Source: Pseudomonas fluorescens (GTDB lineage: Bacteria > Pseudomonadota > Gammaproteobacteria > Pseudomonadales > Pseudomonadaceae). From it: 64,000 bases of DNA. The DNA is taken from positions 38,148-102,147 of the forward strand of contig NZ_CABVGX010000021.1 of the NCBI RefSeq assembly GCF_902497625.1, written 5' to 3'. A program made the position numbers and the translations under genes. The stretch's first letter is position 1; each line of letters begins with the position of its first letter. Of this stretch, positions 36,070 to 45,870 are shown one piece after another. A model generated the notes under the pieces. It searched no databases, had not been told where the DNA came from, and saw only the letters and a program-made list of their open reading frames with translations.

Positions 36070-37071
36070 TCAATCCCGAGCAGCACCCACCTTTCCGCTG
36101 AACACCCTGAAACCGTAGGTGTTGTAGACCAATGTCACCGGTATCAGCACGGCAATACCGATCAGCATGAACATCTGGCTGGTCGGACTTGAGGCGGCAG
36201 CCTGTAACGTAAGGGTCGGTGGAATGATGAGTGGGAAAAGCACCGCGACCATCACGGCAAAGGCGACCACGAAAACCCCAAGTGCAGCGAACAGCGGCAA
36301 GTAATGCCGACGGCTGCGAAAGCCGAAGACAAAACCGCTCAGCATCGCGGTGAGCAATGCTGCGGCCGGCAGCCAGACCAGATGCGCAGCGAGCCGCTGC
36401 GCATATTGAGGCTGAAGTGTCGCCGTCCACGCTGCCAATACGCTTAACAAAATCAATGTCACGATCGACAGCACCTTGGCCTGTCGAACCGATCGCAGCT
36501 GGAGATCTCCCTCGGTACGCCAGTACAGCCAACAGGCACCCAGCCACGTATAGCCCACCACCAGAACCGCACCGCAAAACAGGGGGAACGGGCTCAGCCA
36601 CTCCCACCCTTCGCCGTTGTACTGGCCGTTTTGATGAGGCACGCCCTGCACCAGCGTACCCAACACGATTCCTTGAACGCCGCCGGCCAGCAGCGAACTG
36701 CAGGCGTGCAAGCCGTCAACAGCGCGCTTCACACTTTCGCTGGGCGCGTAGTCGCGAAACTCCAACGCCACGGCCCGCAGAATCAACGCAAGGAACATGA
36801 TGATAAAAGGCAGATAAAGCGCCGGCAGCAGTATCGCGTAGGCCACCGGAAAGAGCGCCAGCAGTCCGCCGCCCCCCAATACGAGCCAGGTTTCGTTGGC
36901 ATCCCAGATCGGCAAAATGGTCACTGCCATTGCACGTCGTTGGCGGCTGGCGCGGGTCAGCCCGAGCAGCATGCCAACACCCAGATCTGTGCCATCCAGC
37001 AGCACATAGTTCAAAATCGAGAAACCGAGGGCTGCAGCGCACAGCAGAGTCAAGACGTCATTATCGAACAT
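36070..37071 (-). CDS. cioB: Cytochrome bd-type quinol oxidase subunit II (cyanide-insensitive type)
   Basis: A 333-residue inner-membrane protein with about eight helices. It opens with the conserved helix containing LNYVLLDGTDLGVGMLLG and carries DANETWLVLGGGGLLALFP. This is CydB/CioB, partner of the subunit encoded 12 bases upstream. GGAGGAG precedes the ATG. Together they oxidise ubiquinol and reduce oxygen to water with high affinity or with resistance to cyanide. Confidence 0.93.
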   Translation of the reverse strand: MFDNDVLTLLCAAALGFSILNYVLLDGTDLGVGMLLGLTRASRQRRAMAVTILPIWDANETWLVLGGGGLLALFPVAYAILLPALYLPFIIMFLALILRAVALEFRDYAPSESVKRAVDGLHACSSLLAGGVQGIVLGTLVQGVPHQNGQYNGEGWEWLSPFPLFCGAVLVVGYTWLGACWLYWRTEGDLQLRSVRQAKVLSIVTLILLSVLAAWTATLQPQYAQRLAAHLVWLPAAALLTAMLSGFVFGFRSRRHYLPLFAALGVFVVAFAVMVAVLFPLIIPPTLTLQAAASSPTSQMFMLIGIAVLIPVTLVYNTYGFRVFSGKVGAARD

Positions 37072-37083
37072 GCACTCCTCCCC

Positions 37084-38460
37084 TCAGGACTTGCCTGTCT
37101 CGTCAGCCAGTGTAGGCTGTGGACCAGGCTCATCAGGGTGCGGTGGCTCTCGCAAAATTCGCAGCAGCACCCACAGGCCAATACCGAATATCACCAGATA
37201 AAACGCGAGAATGCCCCACGTAGAGCTGACCACTTGCTCGCGGGATACCGAGGAAAGGCTGTCAGCAGTACGCAGCAATCCATAAACGGTAAAAGGCTGA
37301 CGACCCACTTCGGTCACCACCCAGCCACTGAGCATCGCCAGAAGACCAGCCGGCGCCATCAACACACCCCATCGAAGCATCCAGCGCGCGGCATACAACC
37401 GATGCCGTCGGCGCAGCACCAGGCTTGCGATGCCCTGCCCCAGCATCAACATCCCCAGACCCACCATGATCCGGAAAGCGAAAAATACAGCCGGCACAGG
37501 CGGAATGTCTTGTGGCGGGAACTCATCGAGCGCTGCGATGGTGCCGCTCAGGTCGTGACGCAGGTACAGCGAACCCAGGCGCGGGATCGCAATTTCCCAA
37601 TGATTACGCCGCTCAGCCATATCTGGAATCGCAAACAAGCGCAGGGGTTCGCCCTCTCCTTGCGCCGGACGCGTCCAGGAGACCTCGACGGCCGCAATCT
37701 TCTGCGGCTGAAACTCCAGGCTGTTTTGACCGTGGAGGTGACCGGCGACGATCTGCAACGGGGCAAGCACAACTATCGCCCACAGCGCCATTGAGTATTG
37801 CAGGCGTGCTCGCGGGTTGCCTGGCTCCTTCAATAACTGCCAGGCGGCGACGCCGGCTATCAGCGTGGCCGTGCCGAGGAACACAGCCAGTGTCATGTGC
37901 ACCATTCGATAAGGAAACGAAGGGTTGAAAATGATTGCCCACCAGTTGTCGGCCAGCAAGCGGCCATCGACCCCGACGGTGTAGCCGGCAGGCGTTTGCA
38001 TCCAGGAATTGGCGGAAAGAATCCAGAACGCGCTGAATAACGATCCAATGGCGACAGCGCAGGTGGCAAAAAAGTGAATGCGCGGACCGACCTTCTTTAA
38101 TCCGAACAGCATAATACCGAGAAAGCCTGCCTCGAGAAAAAATGCCGCAAGCACTTCGTAGAACATCAGCGGGCCAAGAATATCTCCCGCCTGTGTTGAG
38201 AGCCGTGACCAGTTGAGGCCGAACTGATATTCCAGAATCAGTCCCGAAGCAGTCCCCACCGCTATGGTGAGGGCGAATACTTTCAACCAGTAACGATAGA
38301 CATCCAGGTACAGCCGTTGCCCGCGCCACAACCAGAGCGCCTCGAGCACCACGAGAAAGTTGGCCAGGCCGATGGTGAGGGCGGCCAGCACTATATGAAA
38401 GCTGATGGTGATCGCGAACTGAGCACGCGCCGCGAGCAATACCGAATCCGCTGTATCCAT
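37084..38460 (-). CDS. cioA: Cytochrome bd-type quinol oxidase subunit I (cyanide-insensitive type)
   Basis: A 458-residue inner-membrane subunit carrying the haems. H22 in ITISFHIVLAALTIG matches the high-spin haem ligand region. The quinol-side motif GWVVTEVGRQPF is present, and the quinol loop is short, as in CioA of pseudomonads and unlike the longer E. coli CydA. The start ATG has a weak ribosome site. It is followed closely by subunit II and preceded by the flavin/iron-sulfur fusion gene on the same strand, 113 bases away. It fits the low-oxygen theme, but no Anr box was seen directly upstream. Confidence 0.92.
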   Translation of the reverse strand: MDTADSVLLAARAQFAITISFHIVLAALTIGLANFLVVLEALWLWRGQRLYLDVYRYWLKVFALTIAVGTASGLILEYQFGLNWSRLSTQAGDILGPLMFYEVLAAFFLEAGFLGIMLFGLKKVGPRIHFFATCAVAIGSLFSAFWILSANSWMQTPAGYTVGVDGRLLADNWWAIIFNPSFPYRMVHMTLAVFLGTATLIAGVAAWQLLKEPGNPRARLQYSMALWAIVVLAPLQIVAGHLHGQNSLEFQPQKIAAVEVSWTRPAQGEGEPLRLFAIPDMAERRNHWEIAIPRLGSLYLRHDLSGTIAALDEFPPQDIPPVPAVFFAFRIMVGLGMLMLGQGIASLVLRRRHRLYAARWMLRWGVLMAPAGLLAMLSGWVVTEVGRQPFTVYGLLRTADSLSSVSREQVVSSTWGILAFYLVIFGIGLWVLLRILREPPHPDEPGPQPTLADETGKS

Positions 38461-38573
38461 GCTCTAAGGCTCTACCTGTTGCAACCGTGGTGGTCGGTGG
38501 ACTCTCATGGCGGCCGATCATTCCAATTGAATCGAGCGTTTGCGGTGCGGTTCAAAAACCTGCCTGCCCGGAA

Positions 38574-40622
38574 TCAAACCTCCAGTACAACGGTCTCGCT
38601 CCCTTGCGCTGGCACTGTGCAACAGATCAGAACTTCATCGGCAGCCAGTCGTTGCGCTGGCATTTTAAGGTAATGCACTTCTCCCTTTCGTAGATGGACT
38701 TTACAAGTGCCACAGGAACCACCGCGGCAACTGAATTCCGGATTCAGTCCTCTTGCTTCAGCCAGTTCAAGCAACGTCCCTGCGCCTGGTTCCCAGCGCG
38801 CTTCCTTGCCGGATGTGGCGAACAAGACCTTCACTGCTTCGTTGGCCATGGCTACCTGCTGTGCCGCTGGCACATTGACCAGGACGTCACGAATCAGCGT
38901 GGACGGGCCGAAGGTTTCAGCGTGGATGCGATCATCGGGAATGCGCATTTTGCGCAGGTCGTCATACAGCGACTGGGTAAAACTGCCAGGTCCGCACAGG
39001 TAATAATCGTAGTCATTGAGCGGCAGCAATGACTTGAGCAGCTCAACATCAATTCTGCCCGCCCTGTCATAACCATTGGCAGCGCCGCCGGTGGGCATCT
39101 GGCTCACAACACGCAGGGTTTGAATCTTGTCGGGAGCGCAAGCCGAGAGTTCATCGATTTCATCTCGAAACGCCAGATCACTTACCGAACGACTGCTCTG
39201 CACCACCCACGTCGGGCGCATCCGGTTAATGCGCTCTCCTTGGTAAACCACTTCGCGCAACATCGACAATAAAGGTGTTATGCCGATGCCAGCCCCCAGC
39301 AGCACCAATGGACGCCGCTGCGAGGCATCCACTGCGAAATCGCCCTGGGGGGCGCGCGCTTCGATCACGTCCTGGAGTTGAATCCGATCATGAAGGTGCG
39401 AGGACACCCTTCCATCACGCTTGACGCTGATGCGCAAGAAGTCATCCGACGGTGAACTGGATACGCTGTAGTGACGAATCAATGGTACCTGCTGGCCCTC
39501 CAACAAAGCCCGCACGGGCAAGTGTTGACCAGGTTCAAACCTGGGAAGGCCGGCGCCGTCATTCGGTTGCAGGTAGAAAGATCGAATGTTGCTGCTCTCC
39601 TCCACGATGCGCACAACCCGCATCGGTCGCCATTGGTTGCGCAAGGCTTCGGCTTGCTGTCGTTGAGCGGCTTGCTCCCAACTGCCAGTCATCAACGAAT
39701 TAGGCGAGATACCCTCGTTCTTGTCCACCCAGCGCAAAGGGATTGCTGCCTGACGGTACACAACCTGCTGCGGCTTGAAGCGCCATAGCCGCTCGGCTCC
39801 CTGGAACTCGGCAATTTCCGGGTCATCCAGTAGCACCTCAGCCGAGCCGCTCATTTGCAGCAAGTCACCCGTGTGGAAATCAATGAACAGCAGTCCCGCA
39901 CGCGGATTCAACACGATGTTGCCAAGGGTGTTGAAAAACAGATTTCCGGAAAAATCCGGAATGGTCAGCGTGCCATCAGCGTCCATCCGTACAAAACCGG
40001 CCTTACCACCACGATGGGAAGCATCGACCTGATTCTGGCCCTCGCGCACGACGTAGGTCGCGACATAAAACGAGTCGGCCGCCGTGATCAAACGGCGTAC
40101 TTTGGCGTCGGTAGACTCTAGTTCCAGCAAGGTGTCCGATGCCTGCTCAACAAAGGCGAACTGACGCAGGTTGATATAGCGCGGACAATTGCCATAAGCC
40201 TGAGTGACGGAGATTTCAATACCATCATCGCGCTGCTGCTGCACGTTGCCATTCATGCGATTGCGGCGCCGTGTATGCAGTTCGATACCCAACATGCCGA
40301 TGGCATCTCCCGGCTTCATCCCTTGTTGAGCCGGGTCATTGTGTTGGGCTTGGAGCTTGATGTGCAGTGCTTCGGGCGCTGGCGAACTCATGAAGCCCGG
40401 CTGGCCGGTACGAATGGTGGCCCACACATCGCCCTGTTGATCCACAGCCCCCAACACCACGAACGGTAACTGAGCATAGAACTCGCGATGCTGGTCGGGC
40501 ATCCATGCACGGGCCATTTGCCGCTGACCGACGCCAACCATCATGTCGACCGCACCGACAGCTCGCTGCAAAGCCAGCTCACCCTCATGCCAGGGCGACT
40601 GGGGCTGTGAGAGTTCATCCAT
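38574..40622 (-). CDS. PNPOx-like / ferredoxin-reductase / 2Fe-2S fusion oxidoreductase (paralogue 1)
   Basis: A 682-residue three-part enzyme. Residues 1-320 are a pyridoxamine-phosphate-oxidase-like split barrel (GNCPRYINLRQ, IPDFSGNLFFNTLGNIVLNP). The middle is an FAD/NAD(P) reductase (RHYSVSSSP, VLLGAGIGITPLLSML, YYLCGPGSF). The last 90 residues are a plant-type 2Fe-2S ferredoxin (CRGGSCGTCKVHL and a final CC). Electrons would run NAD(P)H-FAD-2Fe-2S, and the barrel may bind a second flavin. AGGAG lies eight bases before the ATG. A close paralogue is at 46606 and both units share an upstream motif. The substrate is unknown. Confidence 0.87.
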   Translation of the reverse strand: MDELSQPQSPWHEGELALQRAVGAVDMMVGVGQRQMARAWMPDQHREFYAQLPFVVLGAVDQQGDVWATIRTGQPGFMSSPAPEALHIKLQAQHNDPAQQGMKPGDAIGMLGIELHTRRRNRMNGNVQQQRDDGIEISVTQAYGNCPRYINLRQFAFVEQASDTLLELESTDAKVRRLITAADSFYVATYVVREGQNQVDASHRGGKAGFVRMDADGTLTIPDFSGNLFFNTLGNIVLNPRAGLLFIDFHTGDLLQMSGSAEVLLDDPEIAEFQGAERLWRFKPQQVVYRQAAIPLRWVDKNEGISPNSLMTGSWEQAAQRQQAEALRNQWRPMRVVRIVEESSNIRSFYLQPNDGAGLPRFEPGQHLPVRALLEGQQVPLIRHYSVSSSPSDDFLRISVKRDGRVSSHLHDRIQLQDVIEARAPQGDFAVDASQRRPLVLLGAGIGITPLLSMLREVVYQGERINRMRPTWVVQSSRSVSDLAFRDEIDELSACAPDKIQTLRVVSQMPTGGAANGYDRAGRIDVELLKSLLPLNDYDYYLCGPGSFTQSLYDDLRKMRIPDDRIHAETFGPSTLIRDVLVNVPAAQQVAMANEAVKVLFATSGKEARWEPGAGTLLELAEARGLNPEFSCRGGSCGTCKVHLRKGEVHYLKMPAQRLAADEVLICCTVPAQGSETVVLEV

Positions 40623-40750
40623 TCAGTGTCTCCTAATACCCGTAGCGTCAACTTTCGCGCCAGCGGCTAAGGCCAGGGGCTTCGTCCTCCCCCTCCTCTA
40701 GCGGATAGGGTGACGTGGGTGGCCATCTTCGCCTTGAAGCACCTGGTGGA

Positions 40751-40783
40751 GAATGGGCAAAAAATGCAATCCACTGTTTCACT
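40751..40783 (-). promoter_or_regulatory. Shared 33-bp upstream motif, copy 1
   Basis: Plus-strand sequence GAATGGGCAAAAAATGCAAT then CCACTGTTTCACT. It matches 49430-49462 in 28 of 33 positions, including a 15-base identical core GCAATCCACTGTTTC. It lies about 130 bases upstream of the fusion oxidoreductase gene. The other copy precedes the unit that carries the paralogue. Confidence 0.6.
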
Positions 40784-40862
40784 AAATGGAACGGTCATCG
40801 GCTAGCCCGAGTAGCGACAGGCTGCTGTGCGCCTCAGGTGAGGCTTGGTCAAACCAGTCCCT

Positions 40863-41774
40863 TCATTCAATCATTCGCGTGGCAACTTCCCACAACCGCC
40901 GTGCGTTACCAGAATCAATGGCGTAAGCCGCCACCCCCGTGTAATCCGCAGGCCGCGTGCTAACCACTTGCGCCTCATTACAGTCTTCGAAATAACGCCC
41001 ACCCATACCGTCCAGCAATGCAGATGCTGCCAGTAAAACGGAGGTCGCCGCGCCTTGTTGCACGGTCTTCTGGCGTTCGACGGGGGTTTTGAGTCCGCCG
41101 GTGTGCTTTTGCAGGTTGGTAGCGATGGCACCTGGATTCACCGCATTCGCAAAAACGCCCCGATCCGACCAGCGCCGACTGATCTCCACCGCGATGAGCG
41201 CACACGCCGACTTGGCTTGGGAGTAAGCGGCGAAAGGCTCGTAAGGTCGGAAGTCGAAGTTGATATCGTCAAAAACGACTGGTCCTAGCAGGTTCGCGCT
41301 TGAGCTCAGCGACACCACTCGGGCGCCCTCTGCGTTGAACAAGGCGTCCTGCAACCCAAGCACGAGTGCAAAATGGCCGAGAAAGTTGGTCGCAAACTGC
41401 CTCTCATAACCCTGTGATGTCAGCTGCCGCTCGGGAACGGCCATGATCCCCGCGTTATTGACCAGAATATGAAGGGGTCCGGACCAGGCTGCGGCAAACG
41501 ATCTAACAGAAGATAGATCCGCCAGGTCGATAGAACGCACATCAACAGTGCCCCTGCCCTCTGCGCGCAGTTCTGCGGCGATCAATTCGGCTGCTTGCGG
41601 ACGCCGGACGGCAAGCGTCACATGTGCGCCGGCACTGATCAACGCGCGGACAGTTTCGATGCCGATACCGGCAGCTCCACCCGTGACGATTGCCCGTTTC
41701 CCCGTGAGGTCGACGCCTTTGATGACCTCTTGTGCAGTTGAATGAAACCCGAAGGGTGTGCTGATCCGCGTCAT
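40863..41774 (-). CDS. Short-chain dehydrogenase/reductase (retinol-dehydrogenase-like)
   Basis: A 303-residue SDR. The nucleotide loop TGGAAGIG is near residues 32-39, NNAG near 107-110, and the catalytic motif YSQAK near 183. The N-terminal extension STPFGFHSTAQEVIKGVDLT is typical of this subgroup, often linked to aldehyde or ketone reduction. AGGA precedes the ATG. It diverges from the LysR gene at 41878 across about 100 bases, the classical arrangement for a LysR-controlled target. Its substrate is unknown. Confidence 0.9.
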   Translation of the reverse strand: MTRISTPFGFHSTAQEVIKGVDLTGKRAIVTGGAAGIGIETVRALISAGAHVTLAVRRPQAAELIAAELRAEGRGTVDVRSIDLADLSSVRSFAAAWSGPLHILVNNAGIMAVPERQLTSQGYERQFATNFLGHFALVLGLQDALFNAEGARVVSLSSSANLLGPVVFDDINFDFRPYEPFAAYSQAKSACALIAVEISRRWSDRGVFANAVNPGAIATNLQKHTGGLKTPVERQKTVQQGAATSVLLAASALLDGMGGRYFEDCNEAQVVSTRPADYTGVAAYAIDSGNARRLWEVATRMIE

Positions 41775-41877
41775 TAGCTTTTCCTCGAACTGTTAAGTTG
41801 CCGCGATCAAGATAAGCTTCACTACTGTGGCGAACAATCCGGCTAATATCGGATGAACTGATGCAGGAATCAGGACA

Positions 41878-42774
41878 ATGCAGAAATCAGGGCTTCTTGA
41901 ATTAAACGCCGTCGTTGCGGTGTCGGCTCATCGCAGTTTTCGTCGTGCGGCAGTGGAATTGGGAATGTCGCCATCAGCACTGAGCCATGCGATCGCCGCG
42001 CTGGAGCAGCGCCTGGGCGTGAGGTTGTTTCACAGGACCACGCGCAGTGTTTCGCTGTCCGAAGCCGGTGAGCAGTTTCTGGCTCGGGTGCAGCCCGCGC
42101 TGCGTGACATATCGGCCGCCATGGAGGCGGCGAGCGAATTTCGCGATACACCGGCAGGAACCCTGCGTTTGAATACCTCCGAAGGCGCCGCGCAGATGGT
42201 GCTGACCCCGGTAGTGCTTGAGTACTTACGGCGTTACCCAGACATGCGGGTGGACATCGTCACCGATAGAAGCCTGGTCGATATCGTTGCTGGCGGATTC
42301 GACGCGGGCATTCGGCTGGCAGAAAGCGTACCGCAGGACATGATCGCCGTTGCGATCACTCCCCCACTGCGTTTTGCGGTAGTGGGTTCTCCCGAGTACT
42401 TCGCGAACTGCAAAAAACCAAAGGTTCCGGCGGATCTACTCGCGCATAACTGCATACGTGTACGCTTCCCCAGCGGCACGATCTATAAGTGGGAATTCGA
42501 AAAGCGCGGTGAACAGCAATCGGTAGATGTCTGCGGATCGCTGACGCTCGACAGTCATCACTTGATGTTAGAGGCCGCTCTGCAAGGTGCCGGCATCGCC
42601 TGGACCAATGATTTCGCCGCTGCTTCTCATATTGCGTCAGGCAGACTGATCCGCGTATTGGAGGACTGGACACCTGCCTATCCGGGCCTGCGCCTGTACT
42701 ATCCCGCCAACCGACACAAGCCGGCAGGACTTCGTGCGTTCATCGACGTCGTCCGCGAGATTGTTTCGAGTTGA
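41878..42774 (+). CDS. LysR family transcriptional regulator
   Basis: A 298-residue LysR protein with the N-terminal winged helix (SFRRAAVELGMSPSALSHAI, RLGVRLFHRTTRSVSLSEAG) and an effector domain of the CrgA/DmlR-like group. It is divergent from the SDR at 40863 and probably controls it and itself. CAGGAC stands just before the ATG. Confidence 0.92.
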   Translation: MQKSGLLELNAVVAVSAHRSFRRAAVELGMSPSALSHAIAALEQRLGVRLFHRTTRSVSLSEAGEQFLARVQPALRDISAAMEAASEFRDTPAGTLRLNTSEGAAQMVLTPVVLEYLRRYPDMRVDIVTDRSLVDIVAGGFDAGIRLAESVPQDMIAVAITPPLRFAVVGSPEYFANCKKPKVPADLLAHNCIRVRFPSGTIYKWEFEKRGEQQSVDVCGSLTLDSHHLMLEAALQGAGIAWTNDFAAASHIASGRLIRVLEDWTPAYPGLRLYYPANRHKPAGLRAFIDVVREIVSS

Positions 42775-42824
42775 TCGCGGACTCCATGGTCATCCTGCAG
42801 TCAAGCAGTTGCGCGGTAAGGATG

Positions 42825-43694
42825 TCAGAGCTTGAACGCGTCCCGGATGATGGCTTCAAGCCCTTTGGGCTTGCGGCCGATGAGTTCCTCAAGGGTACGG
42901 CTGGTTTGATCAAATGCGCCTTTCTCGATGGCGTTAAACCAGCCGCCAAGAAAGTTCGCGACATGCGCAGGCCAGCCTTCAGCTTCCCGCGCAGCGATAA
43001 AAGCTTCGTTCGAAATCGGCTGATAACCAATGGCTTTCCCGGTCATTCGCGAAAGTGCGGCGGCGATTTCGGCAAAAGACCAGGCTTGCCCACTGTTCAG
43101 CAGATAAACGCGGTGTTCGTGCCCTGACTGGCTCAGCAGCACAGCGCCGCCTTCGGCCAGTTCGTCGATGTTTGTCAGCGGCACACGACCTTGACCGGCA
43201 GGGGCACTAAAGCCCTCCTTGGCAGCATCGTCGCCGATATACATGGGCAGCACATCGGCGTACAGCGGATGCCGGACGATGGTGTAATCCAGCCCGGATG
43301 ACTTCAGCAGCGCCTCGGTTTCGAGGTCGCTGGCGGTCACTCCCTCAATGGGGCAAAAGTCATCGCTGATCCGCTGGATGCTCGTATAGATCACATGCCG
43401 TACGCCAGCCATACGTGCGGCATCGATGACGTTCTTGTGCTGTTGCACACGATCGCTGAAAGCGACGGCCGACACCAAGTAGAGTTTCTCGACCCCGGCA
43501 AAGGCACTCACCAAAGATTCGAAATTCATGTAGTCGCCTGACCGAATTTCCACGCCCAAGTCCACCAGCCGCTGCGCCTTGCTCGTATCCCGCACCATGG
43601 CCACGACATCAGCCGCGGATACTTTCGTCACCAGCGATCGCACTACCGCACTACCCAACTTGCCGGACGCGCCGGTAATCAACACTTTGCCCAT
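42825..43694 (-). CDS. NmrA-like NAD(P)-binding oxidoreductase (quinone reductase QOR2 type)
   Basis: A 289-residue atypical SDR. The N-terminal loop GASGKLG (about 8-14) fits the G-x-x-G-x-x-G pattern of extended and atypical SDRs. HVIYTSIQRI and TIVRHPLYADVLPMYIGD match the QOR2/NmrA-like group that reduces quinones with NADPH. The usual YxxxK is absent, as is normal here. It diverges from the LysR gene at 43806 across about 110 bases, a pair much like the SDR/LysR pair just upstream. Protection from electrophilic quinones is a plausible role. Confidence 0.88.
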   Translation of the reverse strand: MGKVLITGASGKLGSAVVRSLVTKVSAADVVAMVRDTSKAQRLVDLGVEIRSGDYMNFESLVSAFAGVEKLYLVSAVAFSDRVQQHKNVIDAARMAGVRHVIYTSIQRISDDFCPIEGVTASDLETEALLKSSGLDYTIVRHPLYADVLPMYIGDDAAKEGFSAPAGQGRVPLTNIDELAEGGAVLLSQSGHEHRVYLLNSGQAWSFAEIAAALSRMTGKAIGYQPISNEAFIAAREAEGWPAHVANFLGGWFNAIEKGAFDQTSRTLEELIGRKPKGLEAIIRDAFKL

Positions 43695-43805
43695 TAGATT
43701 TCGCCTGTTCCGGATAAATGAATCTACGTCACTATGGGCTCAACGGCCGCTGCCAATTAGTCATGAATAGGTAGAATCAGCTTCAACCAAAAGTTGGAGA
43801 TCAGC

Positions 43806-44729
43806 GTGGACCATCTGGGAAATCTTGAATCTTTTGTACGAGCAGCTGAAGCTCGCAGTTTTTCCGAAGCTGCCCGGAGGATGGGAATTTCCGCTGCCGC
43901 AGTGAGTAAAAACATCGCTCGCCTTGAAACGAGGCTAGGCACCCGGTTGTTTCAGCGCAGCACGCGAAGCCTCTCTCTCACCGAAGCCGGTGAGGCGCTT
44001 TATGAACAAGTAGCGAGCAGTGTCGAGACCAGCCAGGGCGCCCTGGCTCAACTGGGTGACGCACGTGATGTGCCGGCGGGCCGACTGCGTGTGAACGTGG
44101 CGCCGTCGTTTGCCTACGATTACGTTCTGCCTCTGCTTAAAACGTTCAAGCAACATTACCCTGCGGTTGTGCCGGATTGGCACCTTGAAATCCGCCGCGT
44201 TGATTTGATCGGGGAGGGTTTTGACGTTGCGATTGGCGGCGGTATGGAACTAAGCCCGGGTGTCGTTGCGCGAGAGTTGGCCAAACTGCACCTGGTCGCT
44301 GTCGCGGCTCCGGACTGGCTTGAGGGCAGGCAAATGCCCCTTGTGCCAGCGGACTTACAAGGCCAGGAAGGTATCGTCATGCGATCTACCGACACCAACA
44401 GATTACGTACCTGGACGTTGCGCAACGCGGGTGGAGAGACGTTTGATTTGAGCCTGCAACCCACCGCAATCATGAATGATCCAGAAGCCTTGAACGCGTG
44501 CGCGCTGATGGGTCTGGGCGTGGCGTTGGTACCGTTGGAACGGACCTGGCCCTGGTTACAGCGCGGCGAGCTGATCCGACTGCTGCCAGATTGGTACGTT
44601 GATCTGGGCTCAATATCTTTGTACTACTCCGCGCGCAAAGCACTGCCGGCAAAAACACGGGTGTTTATAGACTTTATGTTGGAACACTTCCAAGGCGAGC
44701 TGAGTGATCGCTTCAGTGCAATAAGTTGA
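43806..44729 (+). CDS. LysR family transcriptional regulator
   Basis: A 307-residue LysR protein (NLESFVRAAEARSFSEAARR, RLGTRLFQRSTRSLSLTEAG). The start is the GTG at 43806, six bases after GGAG; a TTG four codons earlier is less likely. It diverges from the NmrA-like oxidoreductase, its probable target, and is followed by a terminator at 44823 before the cyanase gene. Confidence 0.9.
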   Translation: MDHLGNLESFVRAAEARSFSEAARRMGISAAAVSKNIARLETRLGTRLFQRSTRSLSLTEAGEALYEQVASSVETSQGALAQLGDARDVPAGRLRVNVAPSFAYDYVLPLLKTFKQHYPAVVPDWHLEIRRVDLIGEGFDVAIGGGMELSPGVVARELAKLHLVAVAAPDWLEGRQMPLVPADLQGQEGIVMRSTDTNRLRTWTLRNAGGETFDLSLQPTAIMNDPEALNACALMGLGVALVPLERTWPWLQRGELIRLLPDWYVDLGSISLYYSARKALPAKTRVFIDFMLEHFQGELSDRFSAIS

Positions 44730-44822
44730 AAACGTGACGTTTCGGTATGCGCAGGTTGCCGTCGGTCAATTGGTGAACATACAGACTACCGGCTTCCCAG
44801 ACTAATGCAGTCATTGCCACTG

Positions 44823-44846
44823 AGCCCGCCTTGTGCGGGTTTTTTC
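44823..44846 (+). terminator. Rho-independent terminator between LysR and cynS
   Basis: CCCGC and GCGGG pair around CTTGT and are followed by six T (44840-44845). It lies about 95 bases after the LysR stop and 170 bases before cynS, so cynS needs its own promoter downstream of it. Confidence 0.75.
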
Positions 44847-45017
44847 ATGACTGCGCTCCTGCATAAAACTACACATGCTGCTGCGATCTATAGGCACGAC
44901 CTATGCGAAGCATTGCATATCGGTCTTGGACGCTATCGAGCAAACGGCAGAACATGGCTTCACACCAGACAACACCTACTCAGCTACACAAACAAACGTT
45001 CCGAAAGGAGTATCACC

Positions 45018-45485
45018 ATGCAACAGTCCCACGCTTACAACGACACCAGCCTTGAATTGACCGCAAGAATTCTCGACGTCAAAGCCCGCAAAAACCTTTC
45101 ATTCGAAGACATGGCAGAAGGTACCGGCCTCGGTCTGGCTTACGTGACCGCGGCCCTGCTCGGCCAGCACCCACTGCCGGAGCATGCAGCCAAAGTAATC
45201 GGCGCAAAGCTGGACCTGGACGCCGACTCGGTAGCACGTCTGCAGATCATTCCGCTGCGTGGCAGCTTGTCGGGTGTGCCTACCGACCCGACCATCTACC
45301 GCTTTTACGAAATGATTCAGATCTACGGCACAACGCTCAAAGCCTTGGTTCACGAGCAGTTCGGCGACGGCATCATCAGTGCGATCAACTTCAAGCTCGA
45401 TATGAAAAAAGTTGAAGATCCTGAAGGTGGCCACCGCGCAGTGATTACGCTTGACGGCAAGTTCCTGCCACTACGTCCGTTCTGA
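45018..45485 (+). CDS. cynS: Cyanate hydratase (cyanase)
   Basis: A 155-residue cyanase of standard length. The catalytic triad R95, E98 and S121 corresponds to Arg96, Glu99 and Ser122 of the E. coli enzyme. It converts cyanate and bicarbonate to ammonia and CO2, giving nitrogen and removing a toxic ion. The start ATG has AAAGGAG seven bases before it; an upstream extension crosses the terminator region and is rejected. A DUF2790 gene and a carbonic anhydrase gene follow on the same strand. No CynR was identified with confidence. Confidence 0.96.
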   Translation: MQQSHAYNDTSLELTARILDVKARKNLSFEDMAEGTGLGLAYVTAALLGQHPLPEHAAKVIGAKLDLDADSVARLQIIPLRGSLSGVPTDPTIYRFYEMIQIYGTTLKALVHEQFGDGIISAINFKLDMKKVEDPEGGHRAVITLDGKFLPLRPF

Positions 45486-45587
45486 TAACGCGACTGAAAC
45501 TGTAATAGGGCCCACAACTTTCGCGGGCCTGCTTCAACACAACTTACTCATTTCACCTGTTCACCAAATTCGCCTGGAGGATTCGCC

Positions 45588-45836
45588 ATGAAAAAAATTC
45601 TGTTTCTCGCCCTGTCCCTGACCGCATCGCTGTCGGCCTACGCACAGCAAGCTTCGGCCGCCCCGCAAGTCACGCCCTATGTTTATGGCATGCACCTGGA
45701 TATTGCCAAGGTCATCGACATTACTCAGGCAGCAGACGTCTGCGGCCCGGTGCCCGTGCAAATGACCTACAAAGATTCCCACGGCGACACCCGGATCCTT
45801 GAATACAGCGTAATAGGTCGCGGTTGCACCAACTGA
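45588..45836 (+). CDS. DUF2790 family small exported protein
   Basis: An 82-residue protein with a signal peptide (cleavage near AYA-QQA) and the DUF2790 pattern: VTPYVYGMHLDIAKVID, two cysteines (VCGPVPVQMTYKDSHGD and GRGCTN), and LEYSVIGRGC. The two Cys may form a disulfide in the periplasm. GGAGG precedes the ATG. Such proteins are common and multicopy in Pseudomonas; their function is unknown. Placement between cyanase and carbonic anhydrase on one strand suggests co-expression in response to cyanate or related stress, but that is inference. Confidence 0.88.
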   Translation: MKKILFLALSLTASLSAYAQQASAAPQVTPYVYGMHLDIAKVIDITQAADVCGPVPVQMTYKDSHGDTRILEYSVIGRGCTN

Positions 45837-45870
45837 TCGCACTGCAAATTCAACTATATAGGCACGCATT

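Noticed and set aside
45508..45532. GGGCCC/CGGGCC-type hairpin after cynS as a terminator
   Set aside because: The stem has mismatches and no T-run follows.
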